Positions 1 through 12,500 of a stretch of DNA of 20,633 nt are shown here, one piece after another. The DNA lies in NCBI GenBank assembly GCA_008931825.1, contig QXVZ01031738.1, positions 1 to 20,633 of the forward strand, in the 5' to 3' direction. This DNA is from Phallusia fumigata. Lineage: Eukaryota; Chordata; Ascidiacea; Phlebobranchia; Ascidiidae. Below the pieces are notes generated by a model. The model was given only the letters and a program-made list of their open reading frames with translations. It was not told the origin of the DNA and did no database searches. A program made the translations under genes and the position numbers. Within the stretch, counting starts at the first letter, position 1. Every line of letters begins with the position of its first letter.

Positions 1-1210
1 TGCACTTTGGATTTGAAGAGAAGCAGACAACATCGCTCCTTCGTTAGACAAAACGACAACAGATGCATTCCAACCACAACGCGGACCAGCGGTTTTTGAA
101 TCAAAACTGAAAGACCTGATGGAGCGATTTCGATGAAACCTTTCCTGTGTTGGCGAAATCAAACTGACTTAATAGGTTTGTTGTTACGGACGGGGTGCAT
201 TCAAGCGTTTTACAGGCCTGGTGCGAAACCTATTAGCAAATTTACAAGCGTGCTATTTTCCATATACAACATACAGAGGGTCAGACTTAACAGACGGGGA
301 TAATGGCCACTTGCAAGGGAATCCCTAAATGTAAGAGGGCTAACCACATTCCTTATATGTCGGTCGTTGATAAACCTGCAACCACTGCTCTCGCATCTTG
401 TCACCACTTGGTAGTTTTCAATAACTTCAACAATTTTTATTTTTACTGCTGCGAATAGTACTGAAGTCAGAGCGCCGTGGTTGCAAGGCGAAATAGTTTT
501 TGAACATTTTTGCCCGCGGCCCTCCAGGTATGATACAATTTAACCCTTCTCGCATCGAATAAAACGGTTGAGGTTGAAAGCTGACATAAGTTTGAGAAAC
601 GAAACTCATCATTTAATGTAAACAAGTATCTTAGCAGTGGTTTGCCTGAAAGCCTTATTGCACTATCAATAGAAGCTGATGAATTGCGATCCATGTGTAA
701 ACTTAAAGAATTTAAAGTAGTCGGCGGACCCAGATTTGGGAAACCCTTTCTTAGCGACCCGTTATGTTAGCAAACGTAAGCTTCAAGAACAAGAAGTTAC
801 GCCAAAAAAAACAGCAAAAACAGCAAAAACAATTTGTAACCTACCATCTTTTCTGTTGTCATACGAAGAACCTGGACAGTCTGGTGTGTCTTTGACTGAC
901 TTTTCCGGCATCTTGGATTCACTATCATTCTGAACCCAACTCGGCATTCAAAATAACTCCCGAAACTGTTTAACTGGTGCTGTGTTATATACAGGCCTGC
1001 GAAGCTGTGCTGCGAATGTGTGGTTACAATCAACCTGTAAAAACATGGATTGGTTGTCGTGCTGCGAGCATGGATCGGGCGTATGCTGCTTAACGCTCTG
1101 CTGATTTTTGCTTCTCAAGAATTGCGAAGCAAATGTCGAGGTGCTCGGTTTGTTAAAAGGGTTTCACAACAAATGTTTAGCGCATCAATATCTCTGTTTT
1201 TGGAACCAGT
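1..1210. other. Intergenic region, no recognised gene
   Basis: Only short open frames are present. The most extended are minus-strand frames between 210 and 694 (65 and 75 codons), which have no recognisable domain and no convincing splice linkage. They might be exons of an unrecognised neighbour on the minus strand, but I cannot support a gene. Confidence 0.4.
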
Positions 1211-1550
1211 CCAAACTATAGCTTTACGCAGTGGACTGAAATAATAAAAATAGTCAGTGAAAACAAAATAAATAATCAGTCAAAATTTACTTAAAACCAA
1301 TTTAGCAAATTAAATCGCCTAACTATAGTGTTATGTATGTTTGAAACATGCTCAAAGCTGAACCTCAACAAACCGCAACTTCATGATCAAAATGATAATG
1401 CCTTTGCAGACGCGTCCGCTTGTAACTAAATGTGCAATGTTTTGGTTGCATTTGTTTCAAATTAAGCAGTTGCCTGTACACAAAAAAGTCAGTTTTTTTT
1501 GTGTTTTTTTTGTTTTTTTTTTTTCAACGTCCATATCATGTAGTTGTTTG
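1211..1550 (+). repeat. 340-bp direct repeat, copy 1 (assembly duplication)
   Basis: From CCAAACTATAGC to TAGTTGTTTG this block is identical, including the lengths of three poly-T runs, to 1552-1891. The two copies are separated by a single N. This is what results when two overlapping contig ends are placed end to end instead of being merged. Confidence 0.95.
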
Positions 1551-1551
1551 N
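1551..1551. other. Single-N contig join between identical 340-bp ends
   Basis: An ambiguous base lies exactly between two perfect copies of the same 340 bp. It is best read as a placeholder gap rather than a real base. Confidence 0.9.
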
Positions 1552-1891
1552 CCAAACTATAGCTTTACGCAGTGGACTGAAATAATAAAAATAGTCAGTG
1601 AAAACAAAATAAATAATCAGTCAAAATTTACTTAAAACCAATTTAGCAAATTAAATCGCCTAACTATAGTGTTATGTATGTTTGAAACATGCTCAAAGCT
1701 GAACCTCAACAAACCGCAACTTCATGATCAAAATGATAATGCCTTTGCAGACGCGTCCGCTTGTAACTAAATGTGCAATGTTTTGGTTGCATTTGTTTCA
1801 AATTAAGCAGTTGCCTGTACACAAAAAAGTCAGTTTTTTTTGTGTTTTTTTTGTTTTTTTTTTTTCAACGTCCATATCATGTAGTTGTTTG
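1552..1891 (+). repeat. 340-bp direct repeat, copy 2 (assembly duplication)
   Basis: This is the second identical copy of 1211-1550; unique sequence resumes at ATAGCCGCGTG. The block includes a T-rich tract (8, 8 and 12 T runs split by G-containing spacers) that may have hindered assembly. Confidence 0.95.
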
Positions 1892-2790
1892 ATAGCCGCG
1901 TGACGTTTTGACGTTGATCAGCTGTTTCCTGCTAGTTGCCTGCGTTGTTGGTAGGTACCAAATAAGCTATAACCAACCTTGAAGAATATATGCCTGGGGC
2001 TTTAAATTTGTTTACAAATTAGCAGACTGTACCTTAGCTAGCAGAATTTAGGATACAAAACAATTTGATAAAAAGCAACACCAAAAACTCTTCTAAGTTT
2101 AAAGATAAGAGCCAAAACTGAACCACGGTGTTGTTTGCTCTCTGGCAAAACGCTTCACTGCTTTTCGGGTGGAGAAGACTTTGACATTTTGCTTCATAAC
2201 ATTACTGGCATTCCTCAGGGAACAAACTGTCAGCAATTACCCTTTGAAAACAGTCAGCGATCACGTCATACTGCCTGTCCGACTGATTAATTTCGCGATT
2301 TTGACAGATCTAATTGCAATGACTACTTTGCATTCGCGGCTTTTGAACATAATCCGTAGAGTCGAAATTTTTAGAGCCTATATCAACTCTGTTAGGTCCA
2401 AATCAACTGATGGCTGATGTTGACAACGCAACTTTGTAGAAGTAACCACATAAGTTAATTTTCTGCTTGAAATATTTCCCATAAACGTCCTTTTAACACC
2501 GCTTATCTAACTGTTGCTAACTCAATTAACTGGCACCTGCTTGCAGTATGAACTCATTGTCAATAATCAACGGAAATTATCCCCTACCCTGGCAACGTGA
2601 CAAAGCAGGGAAATACCCAACACTTAATTGCTTTTGTAATAATTGGCTTCGACCTTCGTGCCGACACCGCTTTGCGTTTCATTTAATAGATGCCCATTTG
2701 CGTACCTTTGAGCTTTGCCCTGCTTTAGTCAAAAAAATGACTACAACTGCTTGTTTTTGTGATTTTACTTTGTGGTGGACCGTCAAACTG
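1892..2790. other. Intergenic region, nothing recognised
   Basis: A+T-rich sequence with no long open frame, RNA gene or known element that I can identify. A small palindrome (AATTTGT, two-base spacer, ACAAATT) lies at 2005-2020. Confidence 0.5.
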
Positions 2791-2794
2791 CCGC

Positions 2795-3075
2795 CAAGAT
2801 GGCCGAGTGGTTTACGCGACTGCCTTGTGCTGTGGGTTCTAAACATGTCTGGGTCACTTGTGTTTCCCTCAGCAAGAAACTTACGCGACATTGCTCCGAC
2901 CAAGTGGACCCGATGGGTCAACCCAAATTCAAGTCAAAAATCGAAAAAAAGTCAAACAAAAAATGATCAAACGGAACTGTAATGAGGCGATTATCTTGAC
3001 GGTGGACTCATTGTGAGCATAACGCATTAGGGCGTTGCTCTATCCCCGAGGACAAAATTAAAACAAACAAACAAG
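2795..3075 (+). mobile_element. tRNA-derived SINE, copy 1
   Basis: The head resembles a tRNA gene: box A-like TGGCCGAGTGG (2800-2810) and box B-like GGTTCTAAACA (2835-2845). The body then has CTTGTGTTTCCCTCAGCAAG and GGACTCATTGTGAGCATAAC, and the end is an AAAC-rich tail near 3056-3074. The body is shared in order with 17295-17546 inside the receptor gene, showing a dispersed family. The anticodon arm is degenerate, so it is not a working tRNA. Composite SINEs are described from Ciona; I cannot confirm the family name. Confidence 0.75.
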
Positions 3076-3264
3076 CGTCATATGTCACATTGCGACAAAC
3101 TATCGCATCTATTGCTACAACAGAGAATTGAACTTTATTTTTACTTTCCAGTATACCATACTGCAGAAAACACATAAAACTTGCGTTACTGTTTCGAAAA
3201 TTGTGAAATTCGGTAAATAAACTCAACTCAAGTCTTCTGCTTTGGATGAGTGATTACAATATCG

Positions 3265-3270
3265 CACGTG
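3265..3270. promoter_or_regulatory. E-box CACGTG upstream of the receptor gene
   Basis: A palindromic CACGTG sits in the context GCACGTGACAT, about 60 bp upstream of the TATA-like box and 165 bp upstream of the start codon. CACGTGAC matches eight of ten bases of the CLEAR element bound by TFEB/MITF factors on lysosomal genes. Function is inferred from position and motif only. Confidence 0.35.
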
Positions 3271-3328
3271 ACATCGTAATATACCACGGTTGAATGAGCA
3301 CAGGATCACCGACTGTGAGCGTGTTGTT

Positions 3329-3335
3329 TATAAAA
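3329..3335 (+). promoter_or_regulatory. Candidate TATA box
   Basis: TATAAAA lies 98 bp upstream of the first ATG. Transcription would start near 3360 and give a short 5' leader. In A+T-rich DNA such a match can be chance; the spacing to the ATG and the lack of nearby ATGs in frame support it modestly. Confidence 0.4.
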
Positions 3336-3365
3336 TTTCGTTCTCGGATTTTTCATTTTTCGTAC

Positions 3366-3380
3366 TCTTTATAATTGCAG
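3366..3380 (+). promoter_or_regulatory. Candidate 3' splice site in the 5' leader (possible spliced-leader acceptor)
   Basis: A short pyrimidine run followed by ATAATTGCAG lies 53 bp before the ATG and lacks an obvious upstream donor. Tunicates commonly trans-splice a short leader onto mRNAs at such unpaired acceptors, so this may be one. It could equally be an ordinary 5' UTR intron end or chance. Confidence 0.25.
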
Positions 3381-3432
3381 ACGTGCAGGTAATGGGCAGA
3401 TGCCCTAAAATACAGTTTAAGTTAATAATTTA

Positions 3433-3563
3433 ATGATGCAAAAACTGGAAATGTTTTTGTGTTTGCTTGTGGTGAAACTCCTTTTTTTGACTGCCACAGA
3501 GGCAAACAACGTTTTCCAAAGTTGTAGTAACGTACATGGAAGAAATCTAACTGACTTACAAGG
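3433..3563 (+). CDS. IGF2R: Exon 1: signal peptide and start of repeat 1
   Basis: It starts at tandem ATG codons (3433 and 3436). A short charged N-terminus is followed by a hydrophobic run ([14 protein letters not shown]), a typical signal peptide, with cleavage likely near TATEA. The first repeat cysteine follows at SCSNVHG. The exon ends at a strong donor, AGG|GTGAGT, leaving two bases of a Gly codon. Either ATG could be used. No in-frame upstream ATG is needed, since a TATA box and candidate 5' UTR precede it. Confidence 0.88.
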
Positions 3564-6500
3564 GTGAGTTTACCTTGCCATAACTGCTATCAATTTTTCA
3601 TTGACAAAAGTCAAGTAAAATAGCCGCCTGACTTACAAAACTCTCATAAAATTCAGCGAAAAATAAAAATTGATGAATTGAGTTTAGATCCTGTCATGCT
3701 TTTGTTTAAAAATCTGGTTTATTGTATTGTTTGCAGTGTATGGGAAGTACATCACAAAAACAATGACAGTTCCATCAGCATTTATTATCTTAACCTTTGC
3801 TCATCGTTACCAACTTCAATATGTGCTGGAAGCAGTTCTGTCTGCTTGAAAGGGACAACAGGTATGAAGGTTTTTTCTTGTCGGCTGTAGTTTAATGTCT
3901 GGGGACCAAAAGTGAAGATGCATGGTTGCAAGTTTTGATTTCCTTGTTTGTTCTAAATTACAGTACAACACAATTTTCTACCTGACAAAAGACACTGTAC
4001 TAACCAGGAGTTGATCCTGCAATATTAAATACCTAGTTGCTGCTATTTTAACTCAGTGGTAATGCATGTCTCAGTTTGTAGGTTTGATTTTTGCTTCAGC
4101 CTCTTGGGTTTACTATCTACGTAAAAAATGTTTTGTAACAAAACTGACAGCTTGTTGGCAAATTTTTTGTGTACTTTTATAAACATGGATGTACATAGCT
4201 CCATTCACCTATAAATGTGTCAAGCAGGTACAAGTGGTTCTGCTCAACACTTGGTCAATTTTGTCCCAATGTACATGTTTAATGACCACTGGATAGTGTA
4301 TTTACCCTCCTCTACATCTTTATAGACTCATCATTGGGTGATTTTGACAAACCGCCTAGCGTAGTAGCAAAATCTGATGATGCCGTGACATTTTACCTGG
4401 AGTACAACACAACAAGACATTGTGCTACTGAAACCACTGAATATTCATACAGAAGCAGCATCACATTTGAATGTGCAACCACTTTGGTTAGTCTAAACCT
4501 TTTTTATTTGTCATTTGGCTGAATTCAAGTTAAGAATTATTAGAATTACAACCATGGACCAATGGCTCAAGCTTATGGTAAGGTGGAAAGTTTGTACTTC
4601 CTGTTTTTGACAATTTAAGCAAACACTTTAAATAGCCAGAAAAGTGAGAAAAGAACGACAGGTTGATTTTGTGACTTGTTGGGCCAACCTGCCGCTGTAA
4701 GGCTGCTGTTTTTGGTTAGATTGGATTGTTCAGCCAACTCTGATTCAATATCAATAGTCTAGGCGAGCAAAGCAACTGCCTTTGGTGCGCTGACACAACT
4801 ATGACAGTGCAACTAAAATAAGTTACAATATGATCAATGACTTACTTAAATTTTGCTGATGCTGCAACATATACTTTTCATACTTGTTGCACATTTATAT
4901 TTAACATATGCTGAGCAAGGAAATACATAGTCTGGTGGTGGCACTTCTGTACATATAACTGCCATTTGTTCCAATACAAATGCACTGACAAATTGTCAAC
5001 ACTGCTGTAGACAAAATAATATCAGTTTCTATTACCCGATGTAAATGGTAGATTTGGATTTAAATCAAAATGAATATATTCCATATTTTACTTTAAACAT
5101 TCTTATTTTCCACCAAACTGTGAAAAATGTACGTTATATTTTTCAACTTGCAGGGTTCGCCAGAGGTGATATCAGCTGACGGCTGCAGCGTGGATTTTCT
5201 ATGGGAAACAAGTGCGGCTTGTCGACCATCAGAGTATGATGCCACTAAAGAAGTGCGTTGCTATGGATATGATACTGATGATAAGAAACGCGATCTAAGT
5301 AGTCTTATTAAAAAGGTAAGCCAGTTTAAATTCATTTTAAATAGAGTTTACTATGGATAATAGATGAAGTAGGGTGAAGCCTAATGAGTGAGCATAAATA
5401 TGAAAATTCAAAGATGTGCAACTAAGATGGCACAATAGGTCCAATTTCTTTATTGCTTGATATCGTTGCTATGTTCAGTGTGGTTAGCCTAATTTAGTAT
5501 TGTTAACTCTGCAACATTGTTTAAAATTGCTATTTCAATTGTCACATACATTTTGTATCGATTTCATATTATTTATTCCCTAACAGATGGGAGGTTACCT
5601 TATAACAGACCCTTCATCAAATGGACCAACTTCTGATGGTCTCTACATAAATGTTTGTCGAGATATAAAAACAGTACAGGCCGATAAAATGCATTCTGTT
5701 CTGGGTGATTGTCCTTCAGGGGCTGCTGCTTGTCTTGTGAAGGACGGACATTCTTATGCAGTTGGAAGCCCTGCAGGGGCTGTGAATATTACGAATGAAA
5801 ACCGGTACATTTATTTTCTAAGTTTATGTAGTTTATTGCTATTTTGTTGTTGGTAATGTAATTTGTAATTGCCAATTTTGGAACAATATTCTTGTAGCCG
5901 TGTACTTATGTTTGGAATCATTGCAGTAATTTTATTATTTTATGACAAACAAAAATGATTTGCAACATTTCGCAATGAGGTGTGAAATATGTGTCTATTC
6001 ATTTTCTTAAAAGGCTGAAGTAAATTTATTGCTTGTTTAAATTTGTTAGCTATTTTAGCTGGGCATTATTTACCATTGCTAACATGAAGAAATGTACGTT
6101 CACTCGATTTCTGGATTCACTGTAAATCTTTTGTTTGACTTTTCAGACTCATGCTAAAATATGAATCGCAAACGGGAGTAGAGAAACCTCCGTCTTGTTC
6201 AAGCTTTACTCCACAAGTTATTATAACATTTGTGTGTCCTGGAAACACCCGTGGAGGGAACAAGTAAGTGGATTTGTATTTCAATTCTGCCAAGGACTTA
6301 ATGCGCATTTGTTGAAACTAGCTAAAAGACGAGTGTTGTCAATGCAAACTACATGCTCAGCAAGCAGAAAAATACACTTTTGGGCTCATTAAGTGCACAC
6401 TAATGAATAAGAATAAGGTATTAACCAAAACTAATATGTTACACTAATGTTACCCTAAAAAGTCATAAAAATTGAAGAAATTTCAACAGTTGTATTATTG

Positions 6501-9500
6501 ATCCATGTTTTAAATTGCGTTTCTATGAACAAAGTTCTTCCGCTTTGCATCAGCACTTTGCTGGTTATGGATCATGTGACTAACGTCATGTGACAACAGT
6601 TTTGCCATAGACATGTAAAGCATCAAGCTGTTGCCTGCCAAAGTGTACAAGGCAACCCATATCCCATTACACAATCAGTCTGTATGCTTTCAGGAAACAG
6701 TTAATAACCTAATTATTGTGTTGTATTGTGTATAGAGCACCGATTATTCGGTTTAAACAATATCAATAATATGTTTTAAAACAACTAAACCTTTTAATCT
6801 AAGTATCCACCCTAAAAAAACCCTTAACCAACAGAAATATTTTTTTAATCTGTTGGGCTACCTCTGCTGTTGCTCTTGTATTTTTAGTAATTTTGTCTAA
6901 TTGTGGGTCCTATTTATGCATATTGTTTCCCCTCTAATATCAGATAGTTTCTCAGGTTACGACAATAAAAATTGTTAAAATTTCTTTAAACTTACACACG
7001 TAATAGATGTGTAACTTAAGTTTTGCACTGTTTGACCCCAAGTGACCCATTGATTTTAACCCATGGACATTCCAAACATGAACTTTCGAAACACCTTTTT
7101 TATTGTATTAATTTCTGTTCACAGACAACCAATTCTCACCAGTTCGTTAAACTGCCAATACACGATTGAGTGGTGGACTGAAGCAGCTTGCCCCAGTGAT
7201 TTTGTAACAAGCACGAAATGTGGGTTGGATATACAAAGACATGGCATCGAGCTTGACCTTTCACCCTTGACCTCTACAACCAAGTGTAAGTTGATTTATT
7301 TCGGTATGGTAATAAGGATGCATTCGAATCTTGCATCATTTTTAAACTTATAATTGCCATTTTAATGCTACTAACTGTAGAACTATAGTTACATTTTACC
7401 TACACCAAGTCCTTCTAAGATTCATGCAGAGAATAGTAGCAGAACTGATAAAATAAATAAAGTTGAATTTTACTGACGCTCTTGTAAATGATTTTTAAAA
7501 ACTTTGCTTATTACACATTTGTTCCTGTTTTCATCGTCGTTACGTCCAAACAAACAGTTGTTATAAACTAAAGTTGCTTGCAATTTAGTTTACTGCACCA
7601 GCACTAGAGTTGGTGCTGGTGCAGTAAACTAAACAGCAAACACTACTAACATTTATAATTATGGGTCCCCTTTCATGAAGGGGACACATATTGTTTTACT
7701 TTTTTTCTATATTGCTTTTTTTCTGTCTAACGCGAGATTGTTCCCATGTTTTGGTCAAGAAGGAGTTGTTCAAATTGCTTCAAATTTTTACACATGGTTG
7801 ATATGTGCACTGTCAACTTTCTACCCCTATTCACCCATCCGTTCACCCACAGGCCCCCAAAATGTGAAATTTTTATAAAAGTAAATCACCTAGAAGTTTC
7901 TTATTTTAATATTTTTGCAGATACTGTGCCAATCAATGATGGTTCACAAACTTCCTATTTTCTAAATGTTTGTGACAAAATTCATGTTCCTTGTTGGCCC
8001 GAAGATACAAGTGGCAGCAGTGAAATTGGGGTGTGCCAAGCAGGTACAAGATGTGGAAAACAAAAACTAAGGCTTTATTTGTATCACATGTGTACTTTTT
8101 TAAGTTTGTGTCCAAATTACATTACAAAAATGGTTCATCCTTAAAAACACTTTATTGCTTATTATGGGTTCACTTTCTGAAAAAATGTTAACCCACAGGC
8201 CCCCAAAAATTCAATTTGTAAAACAGCAATATTTTTAATCCAACCTACAGGTTTAATATTTCATTGTTGGTACAATACAAGTTGTAAAAAGCTCTCATTT
8301 TTCACCTTTTCAGCCCCCATACCTGAGTTTCATTTGTTCCCATGCTCTTGAATTCAGAAAATATTAACCAAAAATTTTACAATTTAAAACAAATATATGT
8401 TTAATTTTTACAAGCGTTTATATGATGGTTGGTCAATTTATACAGTACATAAACTATTCATTGTGTTATGAAGTTGGTCAATCTGGATACAATGCTGGCT
8501 CATCTGGTGACTACCAAGTTCAATACATTGATGGGGATCTTTCTATTGTGTACAAGAATGGTGGAAGATGCAACAGTAACGGACTTCGAAGAAGATCCGT
8601 TATCATGTTCCACTGCAATAAAACTGCAGGTTTGTCGCCGTCTTTCCGTTACATTTGTGCTTTCCAATACAAAATCAGCAGTTTTGTAAATATGTCCCTT
8701 GACCAGAGTCAAGTTTTAGTCATTGTGCTTCGTGACTTGAGTCAAGTTGAGTCGTTGTAGTTGTAAAACTCGAGTGAAGTCCAAATTAAGTGGAAATTAA
8801 AAAACAGCTGCTTCACAGTGGTTATGACCTCAGTATACAAAATCAATTTGTTTTAAATACCCCTCCACAAAAAATACAGTAATTCCAAAATTGGTTATTG
8901 TTTTTCCATTTGTGTAACTGAAGTCAAGTCTTACACTTGATGCTGGATGTGACTAAATTCAAGACAAGTTTCAAAAATCATTACTTGAACCTACAATACT
9001 GGGTTTTAATGCTGAAATATATATTGTCTCAATAAATTAAATACAATTCTTTTTCTAAGTTCTTGATGTCTGTTTTTAAGGTGTGGGCCAACCAACTTTT
9101 AACCACGAACTTCACTGCGTTTATTACTTCGACTGGCAAACTGAGTTCGCTTGCATCACTCAACCTGTTTGTCATGTGACCGACAGGCAAGGTCAAACAT
9201 TTGACCTTTCACCTTTGACCAAAATACAAGGTTGGTGTAATTTTTTTGTATGCATAGTAGTAATCACTTTTGTACGTTACGCTTTGTTTCATATGTGTCG
9301 AAATCCTCAGTGTCCTTTGTTACATTTTCTAACTTCAAATATTTTTCCTGTTACGTTCAACCCCAATTAATCCGTTGGTGCCGAAAAATGCCGAAAAACA
9401 GCAAATTCTAAAAACATTAATGTAATAAAGTAAAAGTAAACTGTTGTGTTTGGATAGTTGGTACAATGCAAAGTATTTAAAAGCTATTTGTGACTGTTGG

Positions 9501-12500
9501 TTATAGTCTCCTTTCATGTTTTTCTGATGTCAATCTTTGTTTTTTAGGTGGTGGTGATGAGAACTGGGAAGCGTTAAGGAGTGATGTGAAAAGCGACATC
9601 ACACAACCAAGATATTTTGTCAACGTCTGTGGGTGAGTGAGAAAAAGTTGGTGGTGAAAAAGTTTAGTTTAAAAGTTTAAAAAACAACTGCATGTTTGTC
9701 GATGATATGCATATGATCATGAGCACCCCTGCTTACTAGTAATGCAGACAATATCAAACCATGTAGTATGGTCACTGAAATGTTGGTAAAGTCGGGGTCG
9801 CACCATGGCAATGATATGCAAGGTGAAGATTTATGGCATACCTAATGATTTACAAGTTCAAATACCAACACATTTTGTAGGCCAAGTTTTTTCAATGTTT
9901 TTGTTTCAAAGCAGTAACGTCATCAACAAGGCACACGGAGTCATCAACATTAGACATTTGTAAACTGCCACACTGTGTTAAAAAGGTTGACGACACCCGG
10001 TATAGTTGGTTCATTTTGATGCAATGGTTTTACTTAAACAAGACATTAGGCGCACGACTTTGATGTCCCCAACGGTGTAGCTAAGAAGGGTCTGTTTTGG
10101 CTGACAACAAACCAATGTTACTTTTAAGAAACAAAATTTGTTTTTTTCTCGTCTAACAATCAATTCACCCGTGCAAAATAGGCTAAAAGACATGGCGACA
10201 TACACCAAAGACACAAAAATTTACCTCTAACCACTGTTACAAATACACAATAATATGTATGGAGGTGAAACAGGTGGTTTGAACAAAATTAAACATGCCA
10301 CTTTTCAAAATTGCCCAACCCTCTTAAATATTTCAACACAGCACACCCAATAATGGGTCACTGAGCCATTCAACGAACAATTTTTGTTTTTTATGCAGTG
10401 AGATACTTCGTGACAGGGTGACTAACCCATGTCCAGCTGGCACCGCTGTGTGCAGACTTTGGAAAAGCAAATTTGTGTCATTTGGATCCTTCGCTCATTA
10501 TAATATCACCAGACAAGTAAGCACAAAAAGATTAAAACTTAGTCAAGGAAGACGAAATGGTGTTTTTATGGGTCCCCTTCCATGAAGGGGGGGCATATTG
10601 TTTTTACTCTGTNAATATGGAGAACACCACCTCTCTAGTTTATAGTTAGTATTGTGACGACTGACAAACAATAGGTAAAAATGGAAGTATTCCAGTGTAT
10701 ATACCACAAAGTAACTTTTCAAATCCAGAATTTTGAATCCGACTTATATTATTGTTACCAAATTTGTAAAAAAAACATCATTTTTATTTATTCTGTTGAC
10801 ATTTTAGTAACTGTGGCATGTTTAAAAATGTTTCAAACTATTACATGCATGTAAAACCCAAATACACATAAAATGAGAAAATAGGTGAGCAAACTGACTT
10901 AAAAAAGCATTTTTGAGAAATGCGTTGTATCCAAAAACGTACTAGTTGATGCCATGCTGCGATAGCTTTAAAATGAAGGATGAGTCAAAACTGGAAATTT
11001 TCTTTTTCAGAACAACAAACTTGTTTTAGTTTATTCATCCGGTGATGTTTGCCCGGAAACCCGCCAAGGCAGAAGCACCACAATCACTTTGTATTGCCGT
11101 CCAGGTAATCAGCATAGTGTAATGAACTGAACCTTGACTGTTGGTCACAATTTGGTGTTTTAATTTGATGATTTTGGTGTTAGTGTTAAAACCATTAAAC
11201 TCAAACAAGTGACCATCTTGTCAGCACCACCAAATTTTTTCAGCCCGGTTTTGTCAAATACTGGCATGCAGAACACCTTTACCTATTCTAACTGCTTGAT
11301 TTTTTAAAAATCTGATTATAAAGCCTATAATATTTAGATTTCAATTCTCCTTTTCTGGCATTTCATATATAGACAAGATATATATATTGTTCGGCTTATA
11401 TGTGTTTAGCTTTGTAAATCAGTTAATATTAATAAAGGCAGTTTAATATTTATGTTTGCTAAAAACACTGTTTCGTTCCCGGATGTATACAAACCAAGAC
11501 CACCTCTAACAAATTCCTTGGCAAAAGAAATGTGTAAAAAGGCCACCTTCGATTCCATATCATGCCTCTTGCAGGCTAAAATTTTGATAAACTTATGAAG
11601 GTTGGCAAATGTATTTTTGCCTACCACCATTTTGACGTCCTATTCAGATTGTCTTTCTCAGCGTAAAAAGCACCCTAAGCGCTTCATACAACACACAAGC
11701 TTGAAACATTGCGATTGTGGCAAAAATTTATCGTTACTTTTTCAAAAGGTGACTTGGAAGGAAGTCCTGTTGTAAAATACATGTCGAGCGATGGATGCAC
11801 ACTTCATTTGACTTGGTACACAGCTGCAGCTTGTCCGCTGAAAGCCGTGACAGGTGATAACTGTATAGTGTCCGATGAAGAATCTGGTTTGACCTTTGAC
11901 CTCCGCCGCTTAACCAAAGCTGCTGAAGAATCGATGTATAAGGTACAGTTTGTTGTGCATGTTAATATTCTATATAGTCGATTGGCTGGCTGTTCTAGAA
12001 CAGTTGTTTGGAATCTAGAATATGCAATCCAAATATTGTATTAGTCTTGGCAAAGTGATAGACACGGAATTGCAAGTAACAAAACAACACATTAAAAGTA
12101 GTTACCCATGCTTTACACATTTTCCAGGTATCAACAGCACAGTATGATTATTTCCTGAATGTGTGTGATAAGTTGCATGGGACCCCATGTAATGGTGATG
12201 ACGCTGCAGCTAGTCCTGCAACATGTCAGGTGGAGCAGAGGGGAGCAAAACGAGCTTACACAACTGGACAAAGCTCAGGTAATTTAGGGCTCTGTACCAT
12301 AGGCGTCAATTTTTTAGCAAATTTTTTTTGTGTGGGGTGGCAAAATGATCAAATCCGAGCAGTCTGACATGTGATAAAATTACACACTGTGCTCCTGTTG
12401 GTTCGTAGCATTTTTATACTATCTGTTATTGGTGCATGTAGCACAAGAGATGCACAAAACGGGACTTCCTTCTGCACTGTTTAACAAACGAAAAAAATTT

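Noticed and set aside
210-694. Minus-strand frames as exons of a neighbouring gene
   Set aside because: No domain was recognised, the frames overlap in different phases and I could not join them by convincing splice sites.
1490-1525. T-rich tract as a functional terminator or polypyrimidine signal
   Set aside because: It is simple homopolymer sequence inside a duplicated contig end, with no gene on either side to support a role.
2800-2860. Possible tRNA gene
   Set aside because: Box A and B are present, but the arms do not pair as a full tRNA and the downstream body and tail match a second dispersed copy, so it is a SINE head.
2548-2982. 144-codon plus-strand open frame, the longest in the 5' flank
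   Set aside because: Its 3' half is the tRNA-derived SINE at 2795-3075 and the 5' half has no recognisable domain or splice context.
8422-8473. Earlier acceptor for exon 9 at TATACAG (8445)
   Set aside because: In the phase set by exon 8 it reads into a TGA at the end of the TGTGTTATGA stretch, whereas starting at 8474 gives a normal repeat.
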